Assembly (NCBI GenBank): GCA_023251215.1
Contig: JAHEZF010000095.1
Span: 1 to 6,497 of the forward strand
From: Sphingobacteriales bacterium
GTDB lineage: Bacteria > Bacteroidota > Bacteroidia > Chitinophagales > Chitinophagaceae
DNA length: 6,497 bases
Direction of reading: 5' to 3'
The position numbers and the translations under genes are program-made. Position 1 is the stretch's first letter, and the number at the start of each line of letters is the position of its first letter. This document shows positions 5,912 through 6,497 of this stretch, in pieces. The notes below the pieces were generated by a model. The model had not been told where the DNA came from. It saw only the letters and a program-made list of their open reading frames with translations, and searched no databases.

Positions 5912-5951
5912 CTGTCCTCCAAAACGAAGTCGAATGAAAGGGCAGTTTTTT
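5912..5951 (+). terminator. Candidate terminator after the DUF1501 gene
   Basis: CTGTCCT (5912-5918) pairs with AGGGCAG (5939-5945), giving seven pairs including one G-U, over a 20-base loop, and TTTTTT (5946-5951) follows immediately. The position, 36 bases after the DUF1501 stop and before a convergent gene, suits a rightward terminator. The long loop weakens the call. A small extra hairpin (ATCCG-TAGT-CGGAT, 5886-5899) precedes it. Nothing comparable with a T run is seen for the leftward OPT transcript. Confidence 0.5.
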
Positions 5952-5974
5952 AATTTATCTTGTTCAAAAATTGA

Positions 5975-6497
5975 TCAGCTTGCTTTCTTTTTACTCATAG
6001 CAACACGATAAAGAATAAATCCCATCATTGCAAAAAAGGCGACACCTAATATCTGGTAGCCTCCCCCTCCAAGCGCCTCTTTCATTCCCTTTTCAAAATT
6101 TACCGAGTTCATTGCCGATTCAAAGAACACGGTTAGTATGGCAACAATCACACCGAACAAAGCTCCGCCAGCAACAAGACCTGTGGCAAATAGATTTCCT
6201 TTTCTTAAATCTTCTTCCCCTTCCACATCATTTTTATTCTTCTTTGCTTTTTTATCTGCCACGCCTCGTAAAAATCCGCCAATAAATATTGGCAGCGTGG
6301 TTGACAATGGCAGGTATGTACCAACAGCAAAACTCAACGATTTTATTCCACATAGTTCCAGTACAATTGCTACAAAAACTCCAACTAATACAAATTGCCA
6401 ATCCAGGTTGAATGAAAGAATCCCTTTTATCAAGGTAGCCATTAATGTGGCCTGGGGTGCAGAATATGTTTCACCTATGGCATGTTGTACCCCGGTT
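5975..6497 (-). CDS. OPT family oligopeptide transporter, C-terminal part (runs off the right edge)
   Basis: The last 173 codons of an inner-membrane carrier of the OPT family (PF03169), which imports peptides or metal-siderophore-type chelates by proton symport in characterised members. The frame stays open from an ATG at 6442 to the window edge, reading PGVQHAIGETYSAPQATLMA and onward, so 6442 is an internal methionine and the gene starts outside. Full members usually exceed 600 residues. Counting from the edge, family marks are SAPQATLMATLIKGI (12-26) and then a membrane segment with VLELCGIKSLSFAVGTYLPL (45-64). The segment PIFIGGFLRGVADKK (69-83) follows, then a charged loop (81-100), a glycine-rich helix (102-125), an amphipathic stretch with EALGGGG (140-146), and a last helix (147-166) before the MSKKKAS tail. 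It converges on the DUF1501 gene. The substrate cannot be told from this part. Confidence 0.9.
   Translation of the reverse strand, partial: TGVQHAIGETYSAPQATLMATLIKGILSFNLDWQFVLVGVFVAIVLELCGIKSLSFAVGTYLPLSTTLPIFIGGFLRGVADKKAKKNKNDVEGEEDLRKGNLFATGLVAGGALFGVIVAILTVFFESAMNSVNFEKGMKEALGGGGYQILGVAFFAMMGFILYRVAMSKKKAS

Noticed and set aside
5975..6442. OPT fragment as a complete small membrane protein starting at 6442.
   Set aside because: The frame stays open to the window edge with OPT-like residues (SAPQATLMA), so it is the C-terminus of a larger gene.
1..6497. tRNA, CRISPR array, insertion sequence, toxin-antitoxin or defence system.
   Set aside because: No cloverleaf, spaced direct repeats, transposase-like or defence-like protein was seen on either strand. 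The remaining long frames overlap real genes in other phases and have no coding character.

Overview
The window looks like a chromosomal segment from a Bacteroidota bacterium, most likely Chitinophagaceae or a close relative. Four things point there: moderate-to-low GC, genes without Shine-Dalgarno sequences, a textbook Bacteroidota promoter (TTG-N20-TAnnTTTG) in front of serS, and Bacteroidota-style protein signatures (for example the LNGSSLALPR motif 3 of SerRS and a cyclophilin with a long loop insertion). The taxonomic call is inference from sequence style, not a database match.

Layout. Bases 1-101 hold the end of something upstream (no frame can be chosen) and a strong hairpin terminator at 52-81. 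A leftward cluster follows, transcribed in the order YbjQ/UPF0145-family protein (1552 to 1220), uncharacterised 114-residue protein (1165 to 821) and secreted cyclophilin-type peptidyl-prolyl isomerase (809 to 102). It probably forms one operon, because the last two genes are 11 bases apart. An 85-base divergent region separates it from rightward serS (1638-2957). A 178-base non-coding gap (2958-3135) contains a perfect 11-bp palindrome. It is followed by a two-gene rightward module: a DUF1800 protein (3136-4608) and a DUF1501 protein (true start most likely 4676, end 5875). Between these two lies a heptamer-built inverted repeat (4607-4664). A convergent gene from the right edge, the C-terminal part of an OPT-family oligopeptide transporter (complement 5975-6497, incomplete), closes the window, with a terminator-like hairpin between the two.

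How the genes work together. The cluster with ppi, the 114-residue protein and YbjQ, together with serS, reads as ordinary housekeeping. The DUF1800/DUF1501 pair is the least understood part. The two families often occur side by side in bacteria, and DUF1501 resembles the alkaline phosphatase/sulfatase superfamily, but I know of no established function for the pair. I see no mobile element, CRISPR array, RNA gene or defence-type system. The items most worth a second look are the heptamer inverted repeat inside the DUF1800-DUF1501 module, the module itself, the aberrant linker and composition shift in serS, and the palindrome upstream of DUF1800.
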